Assembly: GCA_031771865.1 (NCBI GenBank)
Contig: JASISA010000022.1
Span: 1,364,001-1,428,000, forward strand
From: Nothophaeocryptopus gaeumannii
Taxonomy: Eukaryota > Ascomycota > Dothideomycetes > Mycosphaerellales > Mycosphaerellaceae
DNA: 64,000 bases
Reading direction: 5' to 3'
Under the pieces are notes generated by a model. That model was not told where the DNA came from. It did no database searches and worked only from the letters and a program-made list of their open reading frames with translations. Below, one piece after another: positions 43,271 through 54,867 of the stretch. Every line of letters begins with the position of its first letter. The stretch's first letter is position 1. The translations under genes and the position numbers were made by a program.

Positions 43271-44656
43271 ATGCCTCACATCGTCCTACTCGGTACTTGC
43301 GATGTGAGTGGAACAAAAAAGCTGCTGCAAACCTCCTTCCCATTGACAGAGTACAGACCAAGCTCAATGAGCTGCTCTACATCCGATCCCAAGTACTTGA
43401 TCAAGGTGGTAACTCTTACAAAGTCTCCCTCGTCGACGTTGGTCGATCACCCGTCAAGCACGACGCCATCACAGTCACACAAGACAAACTCACATCAGAA
43501 CATGGACCCAATGACTCTCAAGACGTCGCCTCTTTAGCTCGAGGCGACGTGATCAAGTTCATGATCACTTGCGGCCAGAATTGGCTTCGAGAAGCCTATC
43601 AGCAAGGCCTCAAAGACCCAGGCCAAGCAATCCATGGCATCATCTCCGCTGGTGGCACGGGAGGTACTTCGCTGGCGGCTGGAATCATCCGAGATGTTTT
43701 ACCCATTGGACTGCCAAAATTGATTGTCAGTACGGCCGCCTCTGGAGATACTGGCCCGATCGTGGGCGAGAGCGACATCAGTCTTATGTATTCGGTCGTC
43801 GATATCGCGGGGACCAACTCCCTACTAAAGCGCATTCTAGCCAATGCGGCGGGCTCAATAGTTGGTATGGCGCAGGCATACGAGAAGTCTCTGTCCGAGA
43901 AGCAATCCGGGCCTCGACGGAAGAGAGTCGGCTTGACAATGTTTGGCGTTACCACGCCATGCGTTGATAAAATGAGAGAGTATCTGGAGTCCAACTATGA
44001 GATCGATTGTTTCGTATTTCATTGTACTGGCCATGGAGGGAAGGCGATGGAGCGGTTGGTAGAGCAAGGCGAGCTCGATGCGGTTCTGGATATCACGACC
44101 ACCGAGATTTGCGATTACCTGTCGGGTGGTGTGATGAGTGCTGGTGAGCATCGGTTGGAGGCGTCGTTAAAAGCTGGAATACCCTATATCATCAGCGTTG
44201 GCGCGACAGACATGGTGAGTCGTTCATTGTATGCTCCTCGCAGCAGCGATTGCTCAAGAACCTGACTTGCAACGACAGGTCAACTTTGGTCCCCGCCCCA
44301 CAGTCCCCGAGAAGTTCCAACAGCGAAAGCTTTTCGAACATAACCCAACAGTCACTCTCATGCGCACCTCACCCGAAGAATGCTCGAACATCGGCACTTT
44401 CGTTGTCGACAAAATCAAGAAATTCGCAGCCAAGAAAGATCAAGTCCAGGTCGTCCTGCCAAAAGGTGGCGTGAGTATCATCGCCGTTCCGGACGCGCCT
44501 TTTTACGATGCCGAAGCTGATAAGGCCATCTTCTCGACTATCACGAAAGGATTAGAGGGATCTGGTGTTGCATTGGAAGAAGATGACCGTGCAATCAACG
44601 ATGAAGGATTTGCGGTCGACATTGCGAAGAGAATGGTTGGGCTCATGGGCTTGTAA
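43271..44656 (+). CDS. UPF0261 / Tm-1-like ATP-binding domain protein
   Basis: Three exons, 43271-43303, 43357-44214 and 44279-44656, giving 422 aa. Introns are 53 and 64 bp, both with GTGAGT donors. Exon 1 codes only eleven residues (MPHIVLLGTCD); the acceptor at 43356 continues TKLNELLYIRSQV, matching the GTxDTK start of the family. Motifs: GTGGTSLAAGIIRDVLPIGL, TAASGDTGPIVGESDI, LTMFGVTTPCVD, YEIDCFVFHCTGHGGKAME and late LPKGGVSIIAVPDAPFYD. Tomato Tm-1, which blocks a viral replicase, has this domain as its N-terminal half. The role in fungi is not known; the nucleotide-binding fold is inferred from the family. The partner TIM-barrel gene is immediately divergent. Confidence 0.93.
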
Positions 44657-45251
44657 GACGATACGAGAAGAAGCCGTGGATCAAGACGAAACTCTGTTTC
44701 TTCAACAAGTGAAACCGATGACATGAAGAATCTCTCCGTCGGATCAACCTCCGAAGGAATGGTCTCGACCTCTACATGCTTGGCGCGGTGTAGTAAGCCG
44801 GTCGCTCCCAAGGCTGGCACCGAAAGGCCGCAGCGAGGTGACGCCAGAGCTAGACCATTAGGACAACAATACTTTTCAACACGTGGGGGCACGTCTCCTG
44901 GCTTGCATGCGCCATGGTGATGCAACTTCGGTCCGGACTACAGACTTATAGAGACGCGAGCGCGTTGCTGGTGTAGTGGGGATTTCTCAGCGGTGTCTAA
45001 TGGTGATTGTGCGAGGTACCTGTCGAGCTCTGGAGAACTATCCTAGCGAGATAAGGCCAAGATGTACGTACTTAGAGGCCTGAGGGCATGAAAGATCTGT
45101 GGCAGGTTGGAGGTATATATTGGCCTGGTACCTTCCTCCCTTCACTGTCTTCCTATCCTTCAGAAGAACATCAGTCCCCAACTCAACTACAACACCAGCA
45201 GCAAGCCGTTAGCAACATCAACCCACCGAAACAAAAAGCAACGATATCACC
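44657..45251. other. intergenic region
   Basis: This 595-bp stretch lies between two plus-strand loci: the 3' flank of the UPF0261 gene and the promoter of the NmrA-like locus, with an A/C-rich leader just before 45252. Nothing else is noted. Confidence 0.4.
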
Positions 45252-46190
45252 ATGTCTGGCAAGAAGCTTCTGAGTATCGTTGGCGCCACAGGAAACCAAG
45301 GAGGTTCCATCATCTCAACAATCCTCTCCAATCCTTCGTTGTCAGCCAAGTACGCCCTTCGAGGCATCACCCGCGACCCTTCCAGCTCCAAGTCGCAAGC
45401 TCTCGCTTCAAAGGGCGTCGAACTCGCCGGAGGCAACGTCGATGACGTTGAGTCTTTGAAGGCAGCGATCAGAGGCTCCTATGGCGTCTTCGGCGTCACT
45501 GACTTCTGGTCAATTCTGGATAAGCAGAGGGAGATTCGCCAGGGAAAGAATATATTCGAAGCGAGTAAGGATGTGGGAGTAAAACATCTCGTCTTCTCCT
45601 CCCTCCCACCTGCCGGAAAGATCACCAATGGCGAGCTCAAGAAAATCTAACATTTCGATTCGAAAGCCGAAGTCCAAGAATACATCGAAGCTCACAAAGG
45701 CTCCGACCTCATCGCCTCATACTTCCAACCGGCTATGTTCTTCGACGCGGTCAAACAAATGACGAAGCCAGGCCAGGATGGCAAATTGACACTCGCCCTC
45801 CCCTTCCCCTCCGACTCCATCGCCTGGCCACTGCTCGAACCCCGCATCGACACAGGAAAATACGTCGTCGGACTCTTCGAAGGCGGAGCTCCCGCCAATG
45901 GAATCATCGTCAACGGCGTATCGTCCTGGACGACACCCAAGGAACTCGTGACCGCGATGAGCGAGGCGAGTGGGAAGGAAGTTGTCTTCGCACCGTTGCC
46001 TGCTGAGGTGTTTGCGGGCTTTTTGCCAGAAAAGATCAGGGATGAGTTGACGGAGATGATGGTGTTTATTGGGAAGTGGAATTATTATGGACAGGGGAAG
46101 GAGAAGGTGCAGGGGGAGAGTGATGGGTGGTTAGTTGAGGGGGCGGAGACTGTCAGTGTCAAGGAGTGGGCTGATGGAAACAAGTTGTAG
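45252..46190 (+). pseudogene. NmrA-like NAD(P)-binding protein gene with one in-frame stop
   Basis: A single frame of 313 codons from ATG to TAG is interrupted only by a TAA at 45648-45650, codon 133. The first part has the dinucleotide-binding SIVGATGNQGG and later YGVFGVTDFW and HLVFSSLP. After the stop the same frame continues HFDSKAEVQEYI, then IASYFQPAMFFDAVKQM and on to the normal C-terminus. NmrA-like proteins are NADP-binding redox sensors or atypical short-chain reductases of about 300 aa, so the combined length is right. No GT...AG pair around the stop can remove it in frame. The stop is TAA followed by C, not a known readthrough context. Likely a young pseudogene, or a base-call error. 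Confidence 0.85.
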
Positions 46191-46763
46191 AGGAAGGGGG
46201 AATGGTATTTGTTTAAATTGCTGAATAGGAAAGGAGTCGGTTTGTTACACGTACTGTTTCTCACCACCGACAGTTCTCAACTTTCCGTCGTTGCTTGCTC
46301 GTAGTGATTGGGCCTTCGAACGCTCGTGCACCAGATCCAAATCACGAACGGATGGGAAGCTGCCTGTTCAGCGTCCAGCCTGCACAATCGATGGCGTCTT
46401 GGGCCAAGTCAATACTCTTCCGAAGAAAAGGATGCCGCCGATCACTTTCGGTACAACCAGATCCTCCTCCCTGATTTTGACTTTCGGCAAGCGAGGCACT
46501 CACAACGTCATTGTTGATCAGAAGACGATGGTTGAAACTCTACGCGAACGTCAGGTTTCTCTGCTATCTGATCCACATCGACCAACCTCCTCTGCACAAA
46601 CTGCGTTTCTCTTGATACATGACATACATGGTTGTTCAGCTGTAGCCATTGGTTTTTGGAAAGCATTGGATCTTCTTGGCGATCTGATCCTATCCTTGTA
46701 CCTGACGACGAAAACCTGGTGCTTGGTAACCGGCCGAGCAACGGCCGAGGGAGCTGGTTCACA
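46191..46763. other. intergenic region
   Basis: This 573-bp stretch is the promoter region of the MFS transporter. A motif-free frame (46291-46788) overlaps it and the gene start; I judge it non-coding. Confidence 0.35.
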
Positions 46764-48453
46764 ATGGCGGGGATTATGGATTGGGTGAAGGACAAGAAGA
46801 AGCAGGTATGCTGCTCACGGACATCAAAGCCCACAAGAGCAGCGAACCTTCACAACACCATACTGACCACAACTATGTTAGGTCGTAGTATTCTCCTCTA
46901 CAGCCATCGCCCTCTATGGCTACGACCAGGGCATGATGAGCTTAATCAACACAAACTACAACTACCTCGAAACAATGGGCATAGCCTCCGACTCTCCCCA
47001 AGTCGGCGTAATCGTCGCAGTCTACTATCTGGGCTGCAGTGTGGGCGCCGTCTTCTTCTCCTGGTTCGCAGATAAATACGGTCGTAAACCTGGTCTCTTC
47101 GGTTGTCTCCTCATGGCCGCTCTGGGGAACTTGATCATGTTCATCGCCGGACTCGGGTATCAGAAAGGAGCTCTCGCTGTGATGTATCTGGGGAGAGTTG
47201 TCATGGGTCTAGGAGTAGGAGGCGTGGACTCTGTTGTGCCGGTGTATTCGAGTGAGCTGAGTTCGGATGATTCGAGAGGGAAGGCGCTGGCTCAGGAATT
47301 CCAGGCGAATATTTTTGGGCTGAATATGGCTTTCGCGATTAACCTCATCTTGACTGTGACGCTGGGGAAAGAGAATGAGTGGGCTTGGAGGATTCCGATC
47401 ATCAGCATGCAGGTGTACCCTCTTTCGCTCTTCGCGTTCATCAGGTCTCTGCCCGAGTCGCCGAGATGGTTCGTGTTCCATGATAAGACTGAGGATGCTA
47501 AGAAGTCGCTCAAGAAGATTGGCTTCAACGATGAGGATGCTAAGTCGAAACTTGATGAGCTTACTGGATCTCATGAGGATGAGAGTGAACATCATATTGG
47601 ATATATGGACATGTTCACTCCTGGACACGCGCAGTTCCATCCAACCATGTTGACTGTGATGGGTCAGGTCAATCAGGCACTTACTGGCTATGGAGGTACG
47701 TACCACACCTCGATTTGCCTCAGCTGATCGCTAAGATGGATTCCAGCTGTTTCTGTTTATGGGCCACAGATCTTCGAACAGCTTGGGTACGGCACCAGAC
47801 TATCGGAATATCTGACTCAAGCCAACTTCGTCTCTTACTTCATCCTGATGACACTAGCTTGGCTCCTCATCGATGCGCTAGGACGCAGATCAGTACTCTT
47901 GTACGGATCTTCAGTGCTCACAACCTGCTTCCTGTTACTAGCAGTCTTCGGCGGGCTCTCCAGAAACCACGACGAACTCGGCATCCACGTCAATGCAGTC
48001 GCCATTCCAGGTATCATCGTCCTCTTCATCGCCACAGGCTCCTTCGGTATCGGCTGGCTCGTCCCACCATGGCTCATCCCCACGGAAATCTACCCAACGA
48101 CCGCGCGAGCCCAAGGAACCGCCGTATCAGTCATCATCTGGGGTCTGGCCAACTTCGTCATCACACTCATCACGCCAATAATGTTCAACAATCTGTACTA
48201 CTGGATCTACCTCGTCTTCGCCGGAACCAATCTCTTTGCGGGCACTTGGACGTATCTCTACTGTCCTGAGACTGGCGGGAGGTCATTCGAAGAGAACCAG
48301 GAGTTCTTCCAAGATGCGAAGGACGAGGGTAGTTGGCGAGTACAGAAAGCTCGGGAGGGAGATTTCAGATGGTTGCCGTATCCTAAGCCTGGAGGGAAGG
48401 ATGATGAGAGTCAGCCGCTGTTGCGGAGAATTCAAGATCAGGTGGAAAGCTAG
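46764..48453 (+). CDS. MFS sugar-transporter-family permease
   Basis: Three exons, 46764-46805, 46882-47695 and 47747-48453, giving 520 aa. Introns are 76 and 51 bp. The tiny first exon codes MAGIMDWVKDKKKQ, then VVVFSSTAIALYGYDQG begins helix 1. Twelve membrane segments can be counted. Sugar-porter motifs: the loop 2-3 DKYGRKPG, the R after helix 4 in LGRVVMGLGVG, PESPRW after helix 6, LIDALGRRS between helices 8 and 9, and PETGGRSFEE at the end. These are the signature of the fungal hexose/lactose permease group at the plasma membrane. The substrate cannot be told; similar proteins carry hexoses, disaccharides, quinate or polyols. An acidic loop (SHEDESEHH) lies between helices 6 and 7. Confidence 0.94.
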
Positions 48454-49852
48454 GTGCTTTGCAGACTGAGGGGTTTCAACACTCGGTATAGAATGAAAAC
48501 ATGTTCGAGGTGGCCAATATCAAATGCATTCGCGGCTTTGACACGCAACTGCCTGATCGTCAACAAATTGTGCAATGCACGAACCGCCTCCTCCCTACCC
48601 CATCGCCCTCCAAGCCGGAACGGAGGCCGCCAGAGGGCGACACCTGCAGCCTTCCCTTAGCTCCCGCTGTTCCACAACAAATCGCTTGCGTGCCGAGAGA
48701 GCTCTCAAGATTCTTATGCAAGCATCTTGTGGAGAGAGCTCCTCGGATGTTCGGCCTCTAGGCCGCTACGCTTGCCGAGTTCCAAACTGCACTCCGAGGA
48801 GCACGACGTCTTCACCAGTGACACGAACCTCGAGTGATCGGAGATCAGGAAAGACAGGGGATTTCATTGGTGAGATGTAGTTTGCGCGGAGCGGAGAACG
48901 AGCAGAGATGCGGCCTTCCGTTAGGTTGTGTTGCTTCGACCACCAGTGGACGACTGAGGTGGCCCTCCAGAAGTGGAGTCAGCGTTTTGGAGACCGATGT
49001 CTGGATAGTCACTGTCGTACAGCACTTGGGAACATTTCTTAGTGTCCTGTGGGGTGCGGCCAATTGTTTGAGGAGCAGTTGCACCTCCTGTGGAGGCGGG
49101 ACTGTATCCCAGTCTGTGTCACCATTGATATGCGGACGAGAGCTAGCGGGCATTGGGGGGATAGCCAATGAAGTGAGACTGAGAATGACGGATTCTCTGG
49201 CCCTCGAACTCCACATAGCCCAATGCTCCTTTCCTACTTGGTCTCGTTTGAATATCGTCAGAGAGAAAGCGATGTAGCAGAGCACCTCCCCATCGCCTTG
49301 CCGATATCCTGCCGAACTCGTAAATCTCGGAATCAACTGCATCACTCGCTTAGCTACGAGAGCGAATGCCTCCACTCTAACGCATAGTCGACTCGCGAAC
49401 AGAATCGATTGGATGCTGATATATTATTCATATGCGTTGCTCGGAGCAAAGAGCGAGGAAACGAGCACTCCCGTTAGTGTCCGTCCCGCGATGTCCAGTG
49501 ATTGTGGAGCCTGGAGGGGTGGAGTCTGTGCAGTCTGGCATGTGCCTCAAGAAAGTGTTCAAACTAGGGTGAGTCATCACATGTGCTGGTAAAGTGATTA
49601 GCGAAAGAACGACCACTCTCGTTCCCAACTCAGTAAACCGCTTTCCTTCGTCCCTCCAAGCAACCGAAAGGGTCTTCAAGATGGATTAAGCGATGTTGCA
49701 CAGCAGCAAAGCGTTCGAAACCGTTCTTGTGCAATGTCTGGTTGCTCGACGCCGCTTCATGCGGCCATCCTTGAGTTCGATGGAGACTTGTCTCAAACCA
49801 TGCTGTCAATCTGAGAACTGCACAATGAATGGAAGGGCGATATTCGTCATTT
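48454..49852. other. 1.4-kb gene-free region between convergent genes
   Basis: Overlapping frames occur on both strands at about 48834-49375 (176 codons on minus, 147 on plus), but neither has recognisable motifs, low-complexity features or splice partners. I treat them as chance. The region holds the 3' flanks of the transporter and of the PXB-type gene. Confidence 0.4.
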
Positions 49853-51911
49853 TCATCGTGCTACAAGCGCTTCCCTGAACTTCGGCCACAATAATCTCGA
49901 GGTTTTCTCCACCTTCGGCGCATCTGGCAGTTTATCCCCTACTGCCTTCTCAGCTTGCTCTTCAGTCACGAACCCAGCATCCTCTCCGTCAACGTCTTTG
50001 CGGCCTTCCTCTTTCACGCTCTTGCTTGATCCATATCTGACAGGACCATTGAAGCTGGCCGGGGTGACGGCCGTGTTATCCAGTAGCTGCTGCCATCTTG
50101 CAAGATACGCTCCGGGCCCAAATGGCGACGACTTCGTTCTCTTGATAACGGAACTGATCCTTGCAGCCGACGCTGAGTGTAAATCGTCAATATACTTCTT
50201 CCACGCATCTGCTTCCTCTTTGACTGCTTTCTTGTCCGACTCGGATAGGTTCGTGAAATCCTTCTCTAGTCTTTTCTGAAGACCACCTGAAGTCATCTTG
50301 TCGGAAACAACGGAATCGCTAGCAGGTGGAGTGTCGTTCTTCCGGAACTGCGCTACGGCCATGTGCACATATTCTTGCCACCAAGAAGTCATCTCTTTGC
50401 CATTCTTGGCTACCTGGTGAAGGAACTTGTGGCTGCTGGTCTGATGTCGGTGAAGCAAGTCCACAAAATCTTCGACGGTCGGCGGCTTCTCTTCTCCGTT
50501 GGGACCGCTCGGCTGCGAGATCTTAAGCATGTCGGTGGTGAAGCGTTCAAAGTCCCACAGTGTGTCGCTAAGGTTTACAGCCTGGTGCAGAGACCTGATG
50601 ATAGGCTGATATGCGTCCACGGCGTCTCTGATGGCTTGAGTTAATAAATCCGGATTTCGCTCGCATAATACTTTGACAATCTGCTTCCGATCTCGCACCG
50701 CCAGTTGCAGACTGAGCCACTGTAATGCGTTGGCATGCTGCGCTTCTGTCAAGTCTGGTGACACCGAAGACGATGCCAGGACGATAGCCACGATCGACAT
50801 CTCAGATTCTTGGCTTCGTTTCCGGCATTCTTCGTGCTCTTCGCGGCTTTTGCTGATCCAAGATTTCAGCTCCTCTCGGACCTCTTTAGGTGGCGCATCT
50901 TTGGACTTCTCGATCTTCTCCGCGCGCTTCCGAAGCTCGCGCTTGTCCCAGGATAGCACTTGCGAAATGATTCTGGATTCACGTCAGTTTTGGCACTCTA
51001 TTTACAGGTAGCGGATCACTCACTGCTGTAAAAGGTTCATGCCCTCGTCTGCTCCAGTGCTCAAGCCTATCCAATTTGTGACGCTTGCTACGGAGACCTT
51101 CGCAAGAATCACCCTCATCATACCACTGATCATGGTCGCTACATTTCCGACTTTGAGCGTTTGTCGCATGACCATGTACGGCAGCAGGTTGTGCACGCTC
51201 GAAATCATTCGGAGAAGTGTTGGACCCTCAGGCGAGAGCACCAAGGTGTAGTGCATGATGGATGCGATACTGAAGCTGTCAGCCGGACCGCCATATTTCA
51301 CCAACAAAACGTCTGACCTACTTCACTACCATGAACTCGTGCATGCCTTGCACCACGGAGTCATGTTGAGAAAGATCATCTGTCTCTGCAGCCTTTGCGA
51401 ACAGCTTATCGACGAGGTCTCCATAAACGAGCTGTTGCACGCAGTCCTTCCAAGCTGCGAGCACATCATCCGCATTTGAGAGATCGTAGTCACTAGAGCG
51501 TCTGGTCTCCTCCTTGGGAAACCCGCCCAAGACGCCTCTTGCCGGATACTCGATCAACGCTGATATCGCGGTGGCTAGAGTCTTTCGAATGCCTAAGATG
51601 CCCTTGTCATAGCTTTCACTCAGCTCAGCTTCTGAAAGCTCCTCGACGATATCCTGTACGCGAACTTTCCAGAAATCAGGAGTGATGTCTCGGAGACCCG
51701 GAAGTTTTAAAGCGAATTTGGAGACCAGAGTCTGCAGAATCGGTGACTGTGGTGATTCGATATCGGACTGAAACGGCGGTCCATATTTGTGAATAGCACC
51801 AGGATACTTGAAGTCTTCGATTTCTTGGTATGTTTCCAAATGGGTCAGGACATCGAACAGCGCCTTAAGTTGCTCTGGTGAGAGGTCACCCTTGCTTTCA
51901 GTGTCCGCCAT
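49853..51911 (-). CDS. PXB / DUF3818 (PX-associated) protein without a PX domain
   Basis: Three exons in transcript order, 51911-51322, 51269-51024 and 50972-49853, giving 651 aa. Introns are 52 bp (GTAGGT) and 51 bp (GTGAGT, AACTGAC branch). The first splice makes HEFMVVN-IASIMHYTLVLSPEG, the second NLLQQ-IISQVLSWDKREL. The N-terminus LSPEQLKALFDVLTHLETYQ followed by EIEDFKYPGAIHKYGPPF is the PXB domain (about 8-140). The rest up to about residue 600 matches DUF3818 (PXA). In yeast YPR097w and larger fungal homologues a PX lipid-binding domain lies between or near these; I see none here, so the protein may be a short paralogue. Probably a membrane-lipid or sterol-related cytosolic factor; the function is inferred. 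Confidence 0.85.
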
Positions 51912-52498
51912 GGTAGGTCAACAACCTAATCGCATTCTTCCAGGATGTGGTGTTCGACGAGATATTAAGAGCGGCACGGATGGTATATTGATGATGCTAT
52001 AACCTTGTTGGATGATGGCTTGGAATGCCGGTGACGATGACGTAGCTGGATCTTTGAAAGACGTAGGAACGACCGGAAGCAATGCTCACGCTGATGGTGA
52101 TGACTGTGTATTCACGAACTTCTTTGGTAATGTGTGTGTGATTCTTGATGTTCGAAAGGTTGTATATTGTACTGTGACAATCCTCGGCCATGCGCGTGTA
52201 CGACGGGATGCCCCTTGGACTCAGATCAGACCGTCCCTGGAAATGAAGCCGCACACGGACCTCACCGTCCGGGATCAAGGTTGACTCGCTTTGACATGTA
52301 TTTGCCGCCGCGACATCAACATTGACGGCCCTTGAAAAACCGGTGCTCGAGAAGTTAAAGGAAGAAGTGCAGGAGTGGAGGTTGAACGTCGATGAGGTGA
52401 AGCAAAATTTTCTGGCTCGTGCTTCTTGGCCCCAAGTGCAACGGTTGCCTTTAAGAACGTGAACATATCACATCCGAGCAACATCATCACATGTCAGC
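51912..52498. promoter_or_regulatory. bidirectional promoter region, PXB gene / EFM4
   Basis: This 587-bp interval lies between divergent start codons. It includes GT-rich text (gtgtgtgtgatt at about 52131). No gene is seen. Confidence 0.4.
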
Positions 52499-53284
52499 AT
52501 GACTAGCGAGAATGGACCATCGGCCAATCGCAAACTCCTCGATCCTTCCGAACTAGGAACAAAAGACTACTGGGAAGCAGCCTACACCCGCGAGCTTCAC
52601 AACAACTCAGCCGATGCAGACGACGAGGGTATTATCTGGTTCGATGAGTCCGATGCTGAAGACACAGTTCTCAAGAAACTCCGCACATATGCATCACCAC
52701 CAGGCGGACCCTTAAACCCGACATCTACAAGATTTCTCGACCTTGGAACCGGAAATGGACACATGCTATTCGCTCTCCGCGGAGACGAGGACGAAGATGA
52801 CGAAGACGGGGAAGGGGGGAAATGGAAAGGCGAGATGGTAGGGGTAGACTACAGTCCAAGGAGTGTTGAATTGGCAAGGCGAATTGATGAACAGCGAAGG
52901 GAAGCTTTCGAGGATCATGAACTGGCAACGATTCGATTCGAGCAATGGGACCTCCTGTCCGAACAACCAAGAGATTGGCTCGGCGAAGGCTTCGACGTTG
53001 TTCTCGACAAGGGTACTTTTGATGCGATTTCTCTCATGCCTCGCGATGAGGGGCAGGAGGCGACTGCGATGGAGATATATCGGGAGAAAGTCGAGGAGCT
53101 GATTAAAAATGGGAGGTATTTGTTCATTACGTCTTGCAACTGGACGAAGGAGGAGTTGATAGGATGGCTTGCGCCAAAGGAAGGACAGTTGGAGTTGGTG
53201 AATGAGGCGAAGTACCCGACGTTCACGTTTGGAGGGCAGACAGGGCAGAGTGTTGTGACGCTTATATTTCAGAAGAAGCAATGA
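52499..53284 (+). CDS. EFM4: protein-lysine N-methyltransferase EFM4 (eEF1A methyltransferase)
   Basis: Single exon, 261 aa. It is a class I SAM methyltransferase that in yeast methylates Lys316 of eEF1A (METTL10 in animals). Seen: the family start ELGTKDYWEAAYTREL, the SAM-binding motif I FLDLGTGNGHMLFAL, the acidic end of strand 2 in GVDYSPRSVELA, the post-motif DVVLDKGTFDAISL, and the SCNWTKEEL segment with a C-terminal beta hairpin (YPTFTFGGQTGQSVVTLIF). An acidic insert (DEDEDDEDGE) sits between motif I and strand 2. It is cytoplasmic. It converges on BNA3 with only 143 bp between stop codons. Confidence 0.95.
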   Translation: MTSENGPSANRKLLDPSELGTKDYWEAAYTRELHNNSADADDEGIIWFDESDAEDTVLKKLRTYASPPGGPLNPTSTRFLDLGTGNGHMLFALRGDEDEDDEDGEGGKWKGEMVGVDYSPRSVELARRIDEQRREAFEDHELATIRFEQWDLLSEQPRDWLGEGFDVVLDKGTFDAISLMPRDEGQEATAMEIYREKVEELIKNGRYLFITSCNWTKEELIGWLAPKEGQLELVNEAKYPTFTFGGQTGQSVVTLIFQKKQ

Positions 53285-53427
53285 CGAGGGAAATGCGGTC
53301 CTCATTTACAAGCTTCTTCCGACGCAGAGCACGAGCTTTTGGGTGTCTGTTCCGCAAGAGCCTCCATAGACACATCAACAGGCTTCTCGAATCGCTCCGC
53401 GACATGTGGCATTCGAAGTATTCTCAA

Positions 53428-54867
53428 TTACTGCATATACTGCTTCAATCCTCTCAACCGCTCCTTAGCCTGCTCAAGAATATCATCATTCTTGCAGACT
53501 GCGAATCTCAGCCAATCCTCTACGATATGGGCATTTGCTTCAGTGAAGAACTCCGTCGGTGGAATGGCAGCCACACCAAGCTCGCAAATGCAGAACCACG
53601 AAAGCTTGAAATCTCGCGGTCGATCGGCGACGTGCGGTGGGAAAGGATAGTCTTCCGGAAGCTTGACCTTTGCCAGGTTTGCCATAACAAAATAGCCGCC
53701 CTCGGGGTATGAGTACGGCAGACCAAGCTCGTCGAAGACCTCAACGAATCGATCGATTTTGCTCTTCGTCTCTGTCTTGCTTTGCTCCCAGAAGTTGTGT
53801 GCGTCTGCTTGTTCGAATGCAACCGCGGTGGCTTCTTGGAGTGGACTGACGCTGCTGAAGCATATCCGAGTGTGTGCTGCAGATACGTACTTGATCAGGT
53901 GTTCTGGGCCGATCAGAAATCCGACTCTCCAGCCTGTTGCGTAGAAGTTCTTGCCCGCCGAGCCAACAGTCAGTGTCAGGTTGGCGATTTCAGGAGAGAG
54001 CGTGGTCACTCGCGTGAATGGCACATAGTATAATCGGTCGTACACCTCGTCCGAGAGAATGATGATGTTGTGCTTCACGCAGATGTCTGCAATCGACTTC
54101 AATTCCTCTCGGCTGAAGACCTTTCCGATCGGGTTGTGCGGGCTGTTCAACACCACCATCCTTGTCCGATCTGTGATCGCTGCCTCAAACTCTTTAACGT
54201 CGAGCTTCCACTCCGCCGCACTCGTGGTCTTTGTGGCACCATCGGCCGGCGGGTGCATTGGCACGTATACGACCTTGCCGCCTGGCATCTCAATGTTGGA
54301 TATGTACTGGTCGAAGAAGGGTTCGAATACGATGACCTCGTCACCGGCTTCGAGGAAGCCCATGAAGGCTGATAGCATGCCCTCATTGGCGCCGGTGGTG
54401 ATGGTCACCTCGGTATCTGGGTTTAGCTGCTTGCCAAAGAAGGGAGAGTATGCCTCTGCGATCGCTTTCTTTAGTCGTGGGCGTCCCTGGAAGCGTCTTT
54501 GATCAGCATGTCTTCGATGAAACAGCATGCTGTCTGTGCTTCATGGGACGCCCACCTTGGTCGGCGAGTACTGGTTGCATTCCACCTTGTCAAGAGCATC
54601 CTTCGCAGCGTCTATGCAGAATTGAGGAGGATTGTATCCGAAGAAGCCCTGACCCATGTTGACGATTGGCTGCTTGGGCGAAGCAGCTGCAGCTTCGTTC
54701 ACAATACTCCAAACATCTTGTCTCTGGCCTGCGACTCGCTTTGCCGGCTTGAATGGGTCTCCCTTCACCATGGTGGAGGTGAAGGTTCTGGTGATCTGGC
54801 TTTGGGTGGTAAGTGAGGTCTTCGTTGATCTGACTGTCGCCTGTGGGATATGTCGCAATGGCAGCAT
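53428..54867 (-). CDS. BNA3: kynurenine aminotransferase (PLP class I aminotransferase)
   Basis: Two exons in transcript order, 54867-54556 and 54486-53428, giving 456 aa. The 69-bp intron joins NQYSPTK to GRPRLKKAIAEAY, exactly at the conserved start of the small-domain contact. The frame is open upstream of the ATG at 54867 but has no earlier ATG. The enzyme transaminates kynurenine to kynurenic acid. Motifs: MGQGFFGYNPP, TTGANEGMLSAF, the Asn/Pro of NSPHNPIGKVF, the LSDEVYDRL segment, the PLP lysine in SAGKNFYATGWRVG, and the C-terminal LRFAVCKND Arg that binds the carboxylate. The N-terminus (MLPLRHIPQATVRSTKTSLT) is basic and hydroxyl-rich, as in mitochondrial presequences; an internal Met (MVKGDPF) could give a cytosolic form. 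Confidence 0.93.

Noticed and set aside
45252..46190. Intron or programmed readthrough to rescue the NmrA-like stop
   Set aside because: No GT donor lies in a workable place before the TAA with an in-phase AG after it, and TAA-C is not a known readthrough context such as TGA-CTA.
48834..49375. Overlapping frames on both strands after the MFS transporter
   Set aside because: No motifs, no splice structure, and the two strands mirror each other, as expected for chance open frames.
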